From Eriocheir sinensis (taxonomy: Eukaryota; Arthropoda; Malacostraca; Decapoda; Varunidae), in NCBI RefSeq assembly GCF_024679095.1, contig NW_026111762.1, positions 297,378 to 361,377 on the forward strand: 64,000 bases of DNA, in the 5' to 3' direction. The notes under the pieces were generated by a model. The model saw only the letters and a list, made by a program, of their open reading frames with translations. It did not search any database and was not told where the DNA came from. Position 1 is the stretch's first letter. Every line of letters begins with the position of its first letter. Made by a program: the position numbers and the translations under genes. Below, piece by piece: positions 9,873-21,004 of this stretch.

Positions 9873-10090
9873 GGTGGCTACATGACATAGCTGCATTGGT
9901 TACCTGTCAGCAGCAGCCTCATAGCCGGGCACCAGTCGCCTCTGTTTTATAATAGTAATCGGTGATCTGGCACGGTTGTGGAGCAAGACGTGGCACATCA
10001 CCAATAATTATTATAACACGTAACTGACTGGTGCCCAGCCATGAGGCTGCTGCTGACACATAACGAATGCAGTTATGGTATGTAGCCATC
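9873..10090. repeat. Foldback hairpin, ~100-bp arms
   Basis: An imperfect palindrome. The left arm contains GTCAGCAGCAGCCTCAT then GGGCACCAGTC. The right arm is its reverse complement with substitutions, and the loop at 9980-9988 is nearly absent. Open frames crossing it are artefacts. Confidence 0.8.
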
Positions 10091-10246
10091 ACATAAGTCT
10101 GTCTAAAATCTTTCTCCCTCAAGATCAGTCTTTTTTGACGCAAGTAAGTGGCGTCTTGTGCAAGGAGTCGCATACCTTTGAAGAGTGGCAAATACTCATC
10201 ATAATTACTTTATTTTTACCCTGACAAGTTTTGCAAATCACTGTAT

Positions 10247-11077
10247 AATAGGCGCACCTGACAATAACCAAATGGGGGGGTACAAACTTGGCGGAGGGAC
10301 TTTTTTGGCAGCCATAGCCGGTAACGGGCTAAAGAGAAGCCTGTCCAGCTACTTTGTTTTTATTTATTAATGATCCACGAGACATCCTAGAGTTAAATCA
10401 AAGTATGTGCTTATCTTTGTATTCATTCATACACACACTGGTAACATTTCTGTGGTGTCTGATTCACTTATTTAATTGAAATTCTATTGTGAAAAAGTCA
10501 CATTCGTGTCACTGGTAAAAATCAAACACTAATGAAAGTTTTGCCACCATGAAATATGCACAAATAGACAAATGTGAAAGCTCACTTAGTCGCAATAAGT
10601 GACATCACCTGCTTTGCGCTGTAAAAATATGCTATTTATGGTATCTGACACCCACAAAATGGCGTATAGGCTGGCTCGGGCTACGGAGCTACAGCCTCAA
10701 CGTTGCCAGACTGTCGTACTCAGCCGATTATATTTCCCGAATTCCTACCCCCAAACTGTCTTCTGGGCTCCAATAACGAAACAAATTTATAGTTATCGTT
10801 AAAAGAGATCCTGAGTTTCTTGGCAATAGTTAGGCGTCAGAAACCGGTAAATACTGTGCTCTGAGTACGATGACCTGGCAACGGTGGCTATACGTATTTT
10901 CATATTATTGTTCTGTTGTTTATTCAATGTTGTATTCAAGAAAAAGAATACCCATAATTTTTGGTAGTTTTTGGTTATAAGGATTCTTTACGAAATACAA
11001 TTATAACATTACCTTCTACTAGTTAGGAAACGTACTGAATCCTGGGTCGGCTACAGTGATGTTAGGTGCGCCTATTG
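10247..11077. mobile_element. Candidate MITE
   Basis: ATAGGCGCACCTGACA at 10247 and the inverted TGTTAGGTGCGCCTAT ending at 11077 form ~16-bp near-perfect termini about 830 bp apart. No coding capacity is seen. Target duplication is unclear. Confidence 0.45.
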
Positions 11078-11351
11078 TAAAAACACAGATTCATCCAATG
11101 ATGAAAAAAAAATTACCTATCTTGTGTAAGAGTCAAGCCAAGTAAATGATTATGAATATTTTTTGAATCTATGAAATTGTGTTGTGTTGGGTGACGAAGG
11201 CAGCAGACACCACGTCTGCCAAGAGCAAATCAGCAGCGTTCTTACTGAGCTAGGAGCGATGGATTAAGGCACTACTAAAGGGAATACAACATAATTGAAT
11301 TGTTCTCCTTAAAAGCAAAACAAAGACCATTACCATAAAAATAAAAAAAAT

Positions 11352-11642
11352 TCACATGGAATTGCGTGCCCTGTAGCACTCTACTAAGTCATTGAAACTT
11401 TGAGCTATGGAATTCTTTGAAATTGATATTTCTTCAAGTGAATCGGCACACTTTTCAACACCAACCTTGATTTCTCCTTCAACTCTCAGCATTTCTGGTG
11501 ACAAATGGTCTGTCTTACCTTTGGGATGATGATTATTGGGGCGTTGTGTCATGGCGCCGGAACTAGTGCAAAATGACTTGTATTTTAAAGCTATATAAAA
11601 CCGGTACAAAAAATCAAAACAGAGGACTGAATTCAACCACAT
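11352..11642 (-). CDS. Open frame, unknown, possibly a C-terminal exon
   Basis: A reverse-strand frame of 96 codons ending ...SFNDLVECYRARNSM at a stop near 11352. The C-terminal half (LSPEMLRVEGEIKVGVEKCA onward) looks like an amphipathic helix. The N-terminal half is hydrophobic and less convincing. No family is recognised. It could be the last exon of a transposon-encoded protein, or chance. Confidence 0.2.
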   Translation of the reverse strand: MWLNSVLCFDFLYRFYIALKYKSFCTSSGAMTQRPNNHHPKGKTDHLSPEMLRVEGEIKVGVEKCADSLEEISISKNSIAQSFNDLVECYRARNSM

Positions 11643-11724
11643 CGCCTACAAGAAAGCACGAGCACAAGCACGCCGGACACTAAAAGCAGCACGGCGGTCC
11701 TCGTTTGCCAGCTATGGTTGTAAT

Positions 11725-11895
11725 GGGTAGGCGGTGGCTGAATGGATAGCAAGACGGCCCCGCGTTCAGGAGGACGCGAGTTCAATCCCCGACCGGTGCC
11801 ACCAAGCTGGGATTTTTCAGCCGCCGCCGAGTGGCTTAAAACTACCCACATGACCACCTATCAACCCGGACCCGGGTTCTAGGATTAAAGATGAT
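11725..11895 (+). mobile_element. tRNA-derived SINE, 3'-truncated copy
   Basis: Begins GGGTAGGCGGTGGCTGAATG, with a box-A-like TGGCTGAATGG and a box-B-like GAGTTCAATCCCC about 40 bp later. These are followed by the family core GGGATTTTTCAG and GCCGAGTGGCTTAAAACTAC. The same head and core occur at 48766 and 24152. It lacks the distal core and oligo(A). It is a repeat and not a tRNA gene. Confidence 0.8.
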
Positions 11896-12415
<520 letters not shown>

Positions 12416-12693
12416 TATTAATATCATGATATTAGAGAAGATTATAAACAGAGGTGATATATTATTATTACTGTTATTATTATCATCATTATCATTATTA
12501 TTTCATTACTATTATTTTCATCATTGTCTTTTTACTAGTAGTACTAGTACTGTTAGATTATTATATTGAATAATTCGTCTAATGTTACCTGGGTCAGAAA
12601 TTTAGTACACCATACATGTCCAGAAAAAAAAATACATACCAATTGTTGCCCCCAAAGCTCTGGCTTCCTATGGGCTACTTGCACATCTAATCT

Positions 12694-12751
12694 ATGTTTT
12701 ATCTAACAATGTATGTTTTATCTAACAATGTATGTTTTATCTAACAATGTA
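12694..12751 (+). repeat. 19-bp tandem repeat, three copies
   Basis: The unit ATGTTTTATCTAACAATGT repeats three times without mismatch. Confidence 0.95.
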
Positions 12752-13040
12752 TATACAAATTGCAAGTATAATAAACTGTTTCAACTGTTTCGTCTAAGTG
12801 TCTTCTCTCGGTTGGGGATCCTTCGACTGGCCTCCATTACTCTCATATTATGGGGGGACAAAAGGGGCCTCGGGCAACTCAAGCGGCTGGTGCTCGTAGA
12901 ATGATTCTGGTTAAAACAATGAAGCACGGTTCGAGACGCCAACGAGCATTACAGTCCTGGTTGTCTTCTTGTCTTGAAGATTTACCCCTTAACAGACACG
13001 GGTAACATTTGTCGAGCAGCGACGGAAGCAGTTAGCAGTA

Positions 13041-13510
13041 TCAATCATGCCGTACGTCACACACACAAACCGTGGTAAATTTAAGCTCGTCGATGATTAT
13101 GGTTATATTTACTATCGTCAAAAGGAAGACCGGGAGGGAACAAAGGATACTGGCGTTGTGTTGATGTCAATAGATGCTCGGCTCGTGTCCACACAGAAAA
13201 AGGGGATGAAACCTACACTATCATTAAAAGTGTGAACGTCCATAACCATCCCACGAACGCGGAGGCTGGGAGGAAGGACACTCAAGGTATAAGAGTCAGA
13301 GCAACATGCCGCATACAATCCTATCAAGCCTTGGCAGGGAAAAGCTTGTTAGTGATCTTAACTTCATTTACGCTGCACAGAAGAAAAACGCCGATGGAAC
13401 CAAGCAATACTGGCGATGTGAGGTCAATGCATGCAAGGCTCGTGTTCACACAACTGTAGGGGATGAAACCTTCACTATCATGAAAAGTGTAAACAACCAT
13501 AACCATTCCC
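13041..13510 (+). pseudogene. Tandem FLYWCH zinc fingers of a MULE-type gene
   Basis: Two FLYWCH modules. The first (13062-13250) begins NRGKFKLVDDYGYIYY and, after a frame change near 13150, continues with CVDVNRCSARVHTEKGD and VNVHNHP. The second (13330-13505) is intact in one frame: REKLVSDLNFIYAAQ, YWRCEVNACKARVH, VNNHNH. The Cys-Cys-His-His pattern is visible in both. FLYWCH fingers commonly precede MULE transposases, and a MULE domain follows at 14214 after inserted LINE DNA. The original gene was probably 13041-15345. Confidence 0.75.
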
Positions 13511-13514
13511 GCGG

Positions 13515-13978
13515 CCCCGCTGCACTCGACTTTCTACTCTAATATCGCTGTCCATGAATTTATCTAGTCTATTTTTGAATGTGACAATTGTATTGGCACT
13601 CACCACTTGACTGCTAAGCCCATTCCACTCATCCACCACTCTGTTAGTAAACCACTTTTTGCCTATGTCCCTGTTGAATCTGAATTTATCCAGTTTAAAC
13701 CCATTACTTCGTGTCCTACCCGGTTCTCTTACCAACAAAACCTTATGAATGTCTCCCTTATTAAAGCCCTTCATCCATTTATAAACCTCGATCATGTCTC
13801 CACGCACCCTTCGCATTTCTAGAGAATGCAAGTTTAACTGTTTGAGTCTTTCCTCGTATGGCAAGTTTCTCAACCCCTGAATCATCTTAGTCATCCTCCT
13901 CTGCACCGATTCTAACATTTTGATATCCATTCTCTAGTAAGGTGACCAGAACTGAACCGCATAGTCAAGATGAGGTCC
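13515..13978 (-). mobile_element. CR1/L2-type LINE, 3' fragment
   Basis: The reverse strand reads VQRRMTKMIQGLRNLPYEER, then LEMRRVRGDMIEVYKWMKG and VVDEWNGLSSQVV. This is the C-terminal tail of a CR1-like reverse transcriptase. The same tail is present at 31738-32145. The copy is 5'-truncated where it meets a forward LINE tail at 13979. Confidence 0.8.
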
Positions 13979-14213
13979 CTTACGCTGATAAACTCTGGAA
14001 CAATCTTCCTTCATCTGTATTTCCTCCTGCCTACGACTTGAACTCTTTCAAGGGGAGGGTATCAGGACATCTCTCCTCCCGTATTTGATCTTGCTTTCGG
14101 CCACCTCTTTTGTTTCTTTTTTAGGAGCAGCGAGTAGCGGTTTTTTTTTTTATTATTGTTTTCTTTTTTGTGTGCCCCTGAGCTGCCTCCTTTGTTGTAA
14201 AAAAAAAATAAAT
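13979..14213 (+). mobile_element. LINE family A, 3' tail
   Basis: Forward copy of the family-A tail: the codons for KLWNNLPSSVFPP-like sequence, the YDLNSF block, GAGCAGCGAGTAGCGG and TGAGCTGCCTCC, ending in an A-run at 14200-14209. It is inserted between the FLYWCH and transposase parts of the MULE gene. Confidence 0.8.
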
Positions 14214-15345
14214 GCGGCTGTGAAGGCGAGGGAGGCCATGGACGATTTGAAAGCTGTTGCTACTTCCACTCAAGAATCCTCTCGTGCTTTGGTGGCTAAG
14301 TTTTGTCAAAATTGGATGAACATTCTCTGGCTCATGTGCCGTCCACGTCTACTCTGAGCCGCTACGTGCGGCAGTGGCGATAGGACGCTCAACAAGCTCC
14401 TCCAATTCCCCAGACTCGCACTGGCTGTTATTCCTGAAGAGTACACCAAGTTAGAGCCGGGTGAGATGTTTTTGCAGCATGATTCTGGCATTGAGGATGA
14501 GAATCGTATTCTTGTCTTTGCCTCTGCTCAGGGGTTGAGGGATCTTCTCCGCTATAAGAGTTGGAGTTTTGATGGAACCTTCAAATGTTGTCCCAAAATC
14601 TTTCCGCAGCTCTTTACCATTCATGGTCAAGACGGAACATTTAGAGTTCCTCGAGTCTTTGCACTGCTTCCTAGCAAGACTGAAGAAACATACACTCGGG
14701 TTTTCTCCATTCTTAAGGATTTGCAACGAACTGAATCCTCAAGATGGATTTTGAGATGGCTTCTTACAACGCCTTTGTTGCCTCTTTTGGTTATGCTTCT
14801 GTAACTCTTGTCTTTTCCACTTCAGCCAAAACATATACAGAAAAGTAGTGGACTGCAATGAGAGGCAAAGGTACCATCGTGAGGATGAGTATGCTTTGAA
14901 AACGTTGTTTCCCTGCTTTAGCTTTCTTGCCAATACAAGATGTAGTGGCTGGTTTTGAAGAGCTTGTTGATGATGATGATTTGCCTCAAGAACTTATTGA
15001 TTACTTTGATGTAAATTACATTGGTTCAGAGAGAGGTCGTGGTCAGAACGGCAGAATGGTTCCCAGGGTTAAAACTGCTGATTGGAATGTGCGTGACAGT
15101 CCACAATGCCGTTCAAAGTTCTGTAACGCAAACCCAACCTAACCTTTGGTCTCTTATCAAAACACTGACAAATGAAGAAGTTCTTGCAAATGGGAAAAGG
15201 ATTAAGTTTGAACAGTCTGGATCAGTATGTAAACCAACAACTGTTAGTAAGAACATCAAAATTCTCATTGAAAAATATGATCCGAATGAAAAGATTCGCT
15301 TCCTTCGTGCCATGGCTCATAATTTAAAGTTATTTTATATAATTT
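14214..15345 (+). pseudogene. MULE (Mutator-like) transposase remnant
   Basis: Frames read AVKAREAMDDLKAVATST, EPGEMFLQHDSGIEDENRIL, SWSFDGTFKCCPKIFPQLFT and ETYTRVFSILKDLQRT, then after frame changes ELIDYFDVNYIG, NAVQSSVTQTQPNLWSLI and ILIEKYDPNEKIRFLRAMAH. FDGTFK is the MULE DDE block holding the first catalytic Asp, and the later blocks match the C-terminal region. At least four frame changes (around 14360, 14745, 14920 and 15110) show it is dead. It lies in the same orientation as the FLYWCH fingers upstream. Confidence 0.75.
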
Positions 15346-15371
15346 AGTAGTCCTCTTCTGAGTAGTAATGG

Positions 15372-15480
15372 AGTTTCATAAGAACATAAGAACATAACGC
15401 AGGAGTCTACAAGAGGCCGGTAGGCCTGTACGAGGCAGCTCCTTTGACCCTAAGCTCCCGTGTATCTAACCCCACCTAAC
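15372..15480 (+). repeat. Dispersed repeat with ATAAGAAC units
   Basis: CATAAGAACATAAGAACATA is followed by AGAGGCCGGTAGGCCTGTAC and GAGGCAGCTCC. I recognise this as a repeat type common in arthropod genomes, probably the end of a retroelement. No coding is seen. Confidence 0.5.
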
Positions 15481-15599
15481 TAACGTAACTAACGCGACGA
15501 AAATACAGCCAAGGGAACGAATCACCCTAGGGAACCAATTCTCCAGGAATGAATAACCCGGGGGTGATTCAACCGGGATATTTCACCCGGGGACGAATC

Positions 15600-15716
15600 A
15601 CCCTCGCACCGACCCCAACACATCCTCCCCTTCCCAGCCCCAACACACCCTGCCCTTTCCAGCTCCAACACCTGCCCTTCCCAGCCTCAACACCCTACCC
15701 TTCCCAGCCCGCCGAG
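15600..15716 (+). repeat. C-rich minisatellite, cluster 1
   Basis: Four to five imperfect copies of a ~20-28 bp unit built from CTGCCCTTCCCAGCCCCAAC and ACAC. Confidence 0.75.
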
Positions 15717-15839
15717 GTTATAAATATACCTCCAACTGCTAACCCCGGCAGTCTCAATCAAAGGCAGTTCACTCTCCGAGGACGCAAGCGCTCTTCACTT
15801 GTCCGAGCAACCAGGATTCACCAAGGGGTCTGACACACA

Positions 15840-16404
15840 CACACATACACACATATATCCACATACCCATTCTCACGTGTATATATATTTGTGTTCCTTA
15901 TGTGTAATTCTAACTCTCAACTAAACACCTCAGTGAACCAATATTTCGTTCCACAATTGTAATGAATTTTTGGTTCCTCAAAGGTAATTCTCATACTTGA
16001 TTCCTCATTTATAATTGTAACTAACTAAACACCTCAGTGAACCAAACCACTTACTCTTGTCATTATAGCATTGCCTATTTTGTCATATGTTCTCTTCTGA
16101 TGCCAAGTAATTAATTGTCTTATTAGGTTACCTAATAAGTTTTAATAAGTAAAATTACAATTTACTTTCACTTCACCTTACAATTATGTTATGTCACAGT
16201 TAGCTATATGTTCAAAACAAATCAACCCCTAGACATCAGTTAACTGTATTCATAACTTAAAGGGCTATTGTGTTATCTCGTCAATTTCAATCAAGTGGAG
16301 AAAGCGGGCAACGGTACACCGGACCTGACGAGAGATTGCAGTTCGTGCCCTTCCCACAAAACATAACACTTACTGGCAGTTACTATAAAAACTGATAATA
16401 TAAA
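15840..16404. other. No gene seen; short dispersed duplicates
   Basis: Contains two copies of AACTAAACACCTCAGTGAAC about 110 bp apart (near 15918 and 16023) in AT-rich DNA. No coding support. Confidence 0.4.
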
Positions 16405-16570
16405 AGGTTAACACCCTGCCCTTCCCAGCCCCAACACTGCCACACCCTGCCCTTCCCAGCCCCAACATACTGCCCTTCCCAGCCTGCCTCGCCGTCCTTC
16501 CCAACCTGCCCTTCCCAGCTCCAAAACTCTCTGCCCTTCCCAGCCTCTGCCGCCCTGCCCTTCTCGGTAA
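16405..16570 (+). repeat. C-rich minisatellite, cluster 2
   Basis: The same CCTGCCCTTCCCAGCC unit as at 15600, seven or so imperfect copies, some lacking the CCAACAC part. Confidence 0.75.
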
Positions 16571-17316
16571 ATTTCTAGATTGTCACCCGTGGGACGCTGT
16601 TGGACAAAACTATTTTATTCTGGTAGTTTTTGGTGTGCTATGAAATAATCTGGTAAATGCTTCTGTCGCAAATCATTCTATCACTAATAACATTACTAAT
16701 CAAAGCCTGTTGAACGCCCGTCACCGCAGCCTCAAAATATCTCGCCGAGGTTCAACTTGCTTACTGTTTTCATATTTCACGCACCGCAACGCTCTCAAAG
16801 ATCACAAGTGGACAAACTAGAACAAAACTAGGCAAATTATTTACCTGCTGTGTATTCCCCCAATGCGCATGTGTGGTGGACAGCAGAGCGGCTTATTTCA
16901 CCGAGGAGGTATTTCTCGCATAGCGGCAATACTCTCGAGGTCCTTTTTCTTACACGTATATACATCCAAGTTACGTGTACTCTGTGTCGACAATTGGCCG
17001 CCGCACTCGCCATGTCCCGGGGGTGGGGGAGCATATTTGAGGAAAATTACTCTAACCGTACTTTACATTACCTAACCTCTAACGGTGGGGCTTCACCCCC
17101 CTCGACCCCACTCCCGACCAGGGGCGGCTGTGTCCCTTTTCTCTCAATACCATGGCGATCGCAACTGAAGTAAATATTTACAAAAAAAATATATATCTTG
17201 AAAATGTGGTTTGCGACGGGAAAGCAATACGGCAATGTGTTCTATGGACACTAAATCATTCATAGAGCACCAAGGTTTTCGTTACCGAGACTGGTGACAA
17301 TCTAAAAATACCCCCT
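16571..17316. other. No gene seen
   Basis: Several short frames exist but none shows a domain. A GC-rich patch at 17085-17135 (TTCACCCCCCTCGACCCC) resembles in reverse complement the G-rich patch near 37190-37230. Confidence 0.35.
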
Positions 17317-17530
17317 TTCCATCCTGCCCTGCCCTGCCCTGCCCTATCCAGCCTGCCAGTCTCTGCCCTTCCTAGCCTGCCCCGCCCTGCCCTTCCCAGC
17401 CTCAGCACACCCTGCCCTTCCAAGGCAACACACCCTGCCCTGTCCTGCCTTCAAAGCCCCAACACACCCTGCTCTTCCCAGCCCCAACTCATCCAGGCCT
17501 GCCCTGCTCTTCCCAGCTCCAACTGTTGCT
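17317..17530 (+). repeat. C-rich minisatellite, cluster 3
   Basis: Further imperfect copies of the same unit, preceded by a pure CCCTG pentamer run (17320-17343). Confidence 0.75.
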
Positions 17531-17974
17531 CCGCCACCAACTCCTCTCCCTGGACGTGACCGCGTTCAACCTGACCATCTGCGCCTCACCTGCCCTTTCC
17601 TCAAGAAGACACAAATAGTAAGTATTTCCCCTAGTTGGTACAGCCTAGCCAAAATGTGGTATACTAGTACAATATATATTGGATGAAGAGCCGACTACTT
17701 TGCTGGAAACTGACATAGTATGGAGGCAATGCGTTTATGTTGAATGAGAAGAGTCAGGCGCTACTGAGGGTTTTGAGATCTCTAGATTGGAGGTTAAACA
17801 TGTGTACATAGTATGCGATGTAGCAGAGGGAGTTATGGGAGGCTCTCCCATCAGGTAAATCGCCGCACTACTAAAGGGGGATTGCTGGAACTTCAGAGTA
17901 CATGCCACTTTAGTGTTCTATGTATACTGTAAATAGAGCAGGGTATGGCAGAGTATTTCCACGAGAAACTGGCG

Positions 17975-18075
17975 GGTGCGGGGTGAGCCCAGCCACACAC
18001 TTTGCCACACACTCAACACCTCTCAGGTGCGGGGTGAGCCCAGCCACACACTTTGCCACACACTCAACACCTCTC
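17975..18075 (+). repeat. 51-bp tandem duplication
   Basis: A 51-bp unit containing GGTGCGGGGTGAGCCCAGCC is present twice in direct succession with no visible mismatch in the first 50 bp. The duplication appears recent. Confidence 0.9.
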
Positions 18076-18343
18076 GCCTCCTCTCATATGTCAGCTATTT
18101 ACTACCTTTAAATTAATTTAATAAAATAGTTGGATAATCCAATAAGGTCATAGTGTTGATATTATTTTTGGTATAATAACAAAGGTATGTCAGCTAATTA
18201 ATATTTGAAATTGTGTAAAAGAATGTATTTATCAAATAAGGCTGTACGGTGCTATGCATGAATTTAATAACAATATGAACAAACTGTTTTAGAAAGAAAG
18301 CCGAAAACAGATTATATACTCAATGTTAGGTAAGAACATGTGA

Positions 18344-18380
18344 TTATAGCCTCCGTGGTCTAGTGGTTATTGTAGTCAGA
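18344..18380 (+). mobile_element. tRNA-like SINE head remnant
   Basis: GCCTCCGTGGTCTAGTGGTT resembles the 5' part of a tRNA-Glu-like molecule with a box A. No box B or acceptor-stem complement follows, so this is a decayed SINE head and not a tRNA gene. Confidence 0.35.
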
Positions 18381-18500
18381 GCTCAGCCCAAAAAAATTCC
18401 ATCCCAGCTGGGAAGGAGTCAGAAAGATGACAGAAGGGGTAACATGTTTGTGGGAAAAGTTTGGGTCCTGCAAACTAACTACATGTCACACCACTTTCAG

Positions 18501-19073
18501 GAATATGGAAGGGAAGAAACCAAGGAAGGCAAACTTCTCTGAAGCTGAAGTGTTGGCCATGGGCACGGCCATCCGTGCCAACTATGACGTATTATTTGGA
18601 AAGTTGTCCTCCGGGACAACGCATTATACAAAAATGGATGCATGGGCGGAGTCCTAGACGCTGTCAATGCTGTGGGGCGGGTTCACCGTGACATCGTGGA
18701 AATTCGCACCAAGTTCAAACACTTTAAAACTGATGTGAAAAAAAAGGGCGAAGGAGCTGGTATGTTGATATATTATCACTGGAGAGCGTTATGATATACA
18801 AAATGTTTTTTATTCTTTGATATGTGCCGATACTAACCAAGACAAATTTTTCCGGCAAATCTCTCCCTCTCTATTAACAGTGTAAGGTAGTCAGTGGGAT
18901 GATGTTAACGTCATATAAACTGCCTGCTAAATGTTACTATTCATCATTATCCCTTATTCTTAGGTGGCGCCCCATCACAAAAGGTGACGTGTTCAGCGGC
19001 GGAGGAAGCAGTGCTGAGCTTGATTCCTGCAGCGGCCATCACGGGCATTCCTCACCCAGACACTAACACATGA
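18501..19073 (+). CDS. Myb/SANT-like protein, two exons (damaged)
   Basis: Exon 1 (18501-18759, ATG at 18505) reads KKPRKANFSEAEVLAMG, DVLFGKLSSGTTHYTK and, after a one-base frame change near 18645, VLDAVNAVGRVHRDIVEIRT then KFKHFKTDVKKKGEG. Exon 2 (18964-19073) reads APSQKVTCSAAEEAVL and ends at TGA 19071-19073. GTATGT and TTCTTAG borders are present, and the split Gly codon joins in phase. The N-terminal domain is a Myb/SANT-like DNA-binding fold of the type found in Harbinger accessory proteins and NAIF1-like proteins. Whether it is host or transposon is unknown. The frame change argues for a pseudogene or a sequencing error. Confidence 0.6.
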
Positions 19074-19466
19074 AAATATATTTACGTTATGATCAGAAAT
19101 ATGATTCTTACTGAATGATAACTGTTATCCATTAAATATTGTTGTGTAATACTAACTACACATACAATATCTTCAGCTAACAACAGTGTACACCAGAAAG
19201 TCAAAATGTATACACATTTATATTGTTGCATTATACATTTACCACCTATGAAACAATAAGTTAGGTCCAAGTTTCACATTTGAAAAAGACCTAATATTTG
19301 TTATATATTTTTAGTCTTATATCAACAGTAAATATTAATTTAATTTATGATATTTAGTATCTAGGAGCTAGGAGAAATTCCTCAAGGCTCCCGCGAGGAT
19401 GTAGAAACTTAACAGTGGTTTAATAATACCGCTGTACAGCATTTATATGTTGTGATTTCCTTACAG

Positions 19467-19870
19467 AATACCAGGGTGCTGCAATGGCTGTGGAGGAGGA
19501 GGAGGAGGGGGAAGTGGAGTGGAGGCAGGTGCAGCCCGCCATCGAGGCTGCAGCGATGGGTCTGGCTGAGGCCCTTGATGACCACGCATATGAGTCGTCT
19601 ATGGGCACCCCAAGCCAGCCCTCAAGGCACTCAACGAGCCACCACCCCTAAGTCCGCCCAGCCAGCCACACTCCCACCCGCCAAGACGGGTACCGGAGAG
19701 GTACACCACACCACACACATGCGCAGACCTACTTCAGCAGATGTTCGAAGTGCGTCAGCCGATCAACAATTCAGTTGAAAGACTGAACAAACACGTTGGA
19801 TCGGGGGATTGCTCGTGCCGGTGCTGAAATTACAGCTGCCATACGGTTTACTGCAGGTAAACTAGCACAG
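19467..19870 (+). CDS. Candidate downstream exon of the Myb/SANT-like gene
   Basis: After the acceptor TTCCTTACAG, one frame reads EYQGAAMAVEEEEEGEVEW and QVQPAIEAAAMGLAEAL. After a frame change it continues with PPRRVPERYTTPHTCADLLQ and INNSVERLNKHV. The acidic/proline-rich linker plus C-terminal helix is typical of the tails of these proteins. I cannot match its phase to the exon at 18964, which carries a stop, so the link is an inference. Confidence 0.35.
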
Positions 19871-20104
19871 TAATGTGCCTGTTTATCTGCAGCGGCCGCC
19901 TGCAGAGACTTGGTCTCTGCAATTGTCGTTCTCTGGGTAGCCAGGAGATTTATCCCCCGACTAGCCAAAGACCCAACTGTGCGGTGGACTTTCCCGATGC
20001 CTTCACATTGGGCAAGCCCACCGTCAGTGACGGGTGACGAGCAAAGCCTCCTGCGAGTCTCTGCCCTGCGAAGAGTAGCAGGATCCTCGACACACGGGGC
20101 ATCC

Positions 20105-20560
20105 TCACTCTACAAGGCCCAGATACGATCGTATCTTAAGAGTACGGTGCCCTGTGCTGGATATCGAGTGCTGCCACCCACATGCAGAGGCTCGACGCAG
20201 TGCAGCGACGTGCACTGCGTCTGGTGGAGGCCAGCGAGCACCTGGAGGAGTCGTCTGCCACCGTGACATTGCTGGAACACCGCCGAGACGTCTCAGCACT
20301 GGTGGTGTGCCACAAAGCCCAGGTGCAGGGTGTTCCCCACCTCAGCACATTGAGGCTTCCTCCACGCGCTGCTCAAAGGTTCACCCGGAATGCACTCTCC
20401 AGTGACCAGCTTGAGGAGGTGCCTCGATCACACTCCAGACAGCACCAGCGCCCCTATACAGCCAGGACCACGTGCTTGTGGAACATGTTCACAGCAGACA
20501 CTCCCCAAGTGGAGAACATGAACACGCAACAGAACAACCAGAATGGGGATTAGATCCTGT
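20105..20560 (+). mobile_element. LINE 3' coding fragment
   Basis: Reads YKAQIRSYL, QRLDAVQRRALRLVEASEH, VTLLEHRRDVSALVVCHKAQ, VPHLSTLRLPPRAAQR and RPYTARTTCLWNMFTADTP. This is the C-terminal region of a non-LTR retrotransposon polyprotein (after the RT thumb), followed by its stop at 20553. It is 5'-truncated. Confidence 0.75.
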
Positions 20561-20574
20561 CGAGTTGCCCAGAC

Positions 20575-20850
20575 TTCTACAGGAAGGTTTGCGTACACTT
20601 GAGGGATTGGAAGGCTGTGTTGGGGCTGAGGGTGTCGCTGCCCAGCAGGACCTCTAGGGCTGGCCTGTGAATGCGGAGTATTGTTAGGGATGCTCTAAGG
20701 TTGGTGCGGAGGGAGTGGAATCTTGAGCAGTGGAGTAGGTGGTGTGTCAGGTTGTGTGGGGCACCACGGGCAGTGTGAGTCCTGGACTATGTTCAGTCTG
20801 TGCAGGTGGGCGTTGTGGCGTGTGTGTCCAATCCTTAAGCAGCCTTTTGA
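20575..20850 (-). mobile_element. LINE C-terminal zinc-knuckle fragment
   Basis: The reverse strand reads HCPWCPT and, after a frame change, HHLLHCSRFHSLRTNLRASL then LEVLLGSDTLSPNTAFQSLK. The C-x2-C ... H-x4-C arrangement with HLLHC is the C-terminal zinc module of many LINE polyproteins. It converges on the forward LINE fragment ending at 20560. Confidence 0.55.
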
Positions 20851-21004
20851 GATTCTTAAAGTACTTCAGTAGAAGTAAATATTTTTGGAGGCTGCAAAAA
20901 CTGATGACTGTTGATATGTTATATAATGATTTGCGTAGGTGATATTTTTCAAAATTAATTCGCTTAGAGGGAACATTCAGAATCAAGACCCTCGCTGCTA
21001 ACGG

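Larger units (their letters stand above)
9731..11263. mobile_element. Non-autonomous TIR element with nested inverted repeats
   Basis: The left end (9731-9805) contains ATAGCTCCTAGATGAGTCAG, then GTTGCTGATT and CCCAACACA. The inverted counterpart (11186-11263) has the same blocks in the same order. The imperfect TIRs are about 75 bp long. No transposase is encoded between them. The element encloses two further inverted repeats at 9873-10090 and 10247-11077. Superfamily and target duplication are not resolved. Confidence 0.6.

Noticed and set aside
17317..17530. CRISPR-like array from regular C-rich repeats
   Set aside because: Units are imperfect and directly abutting without unique spacers, and the sequence is clearly eukaryotic. 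It is a minisatellite.
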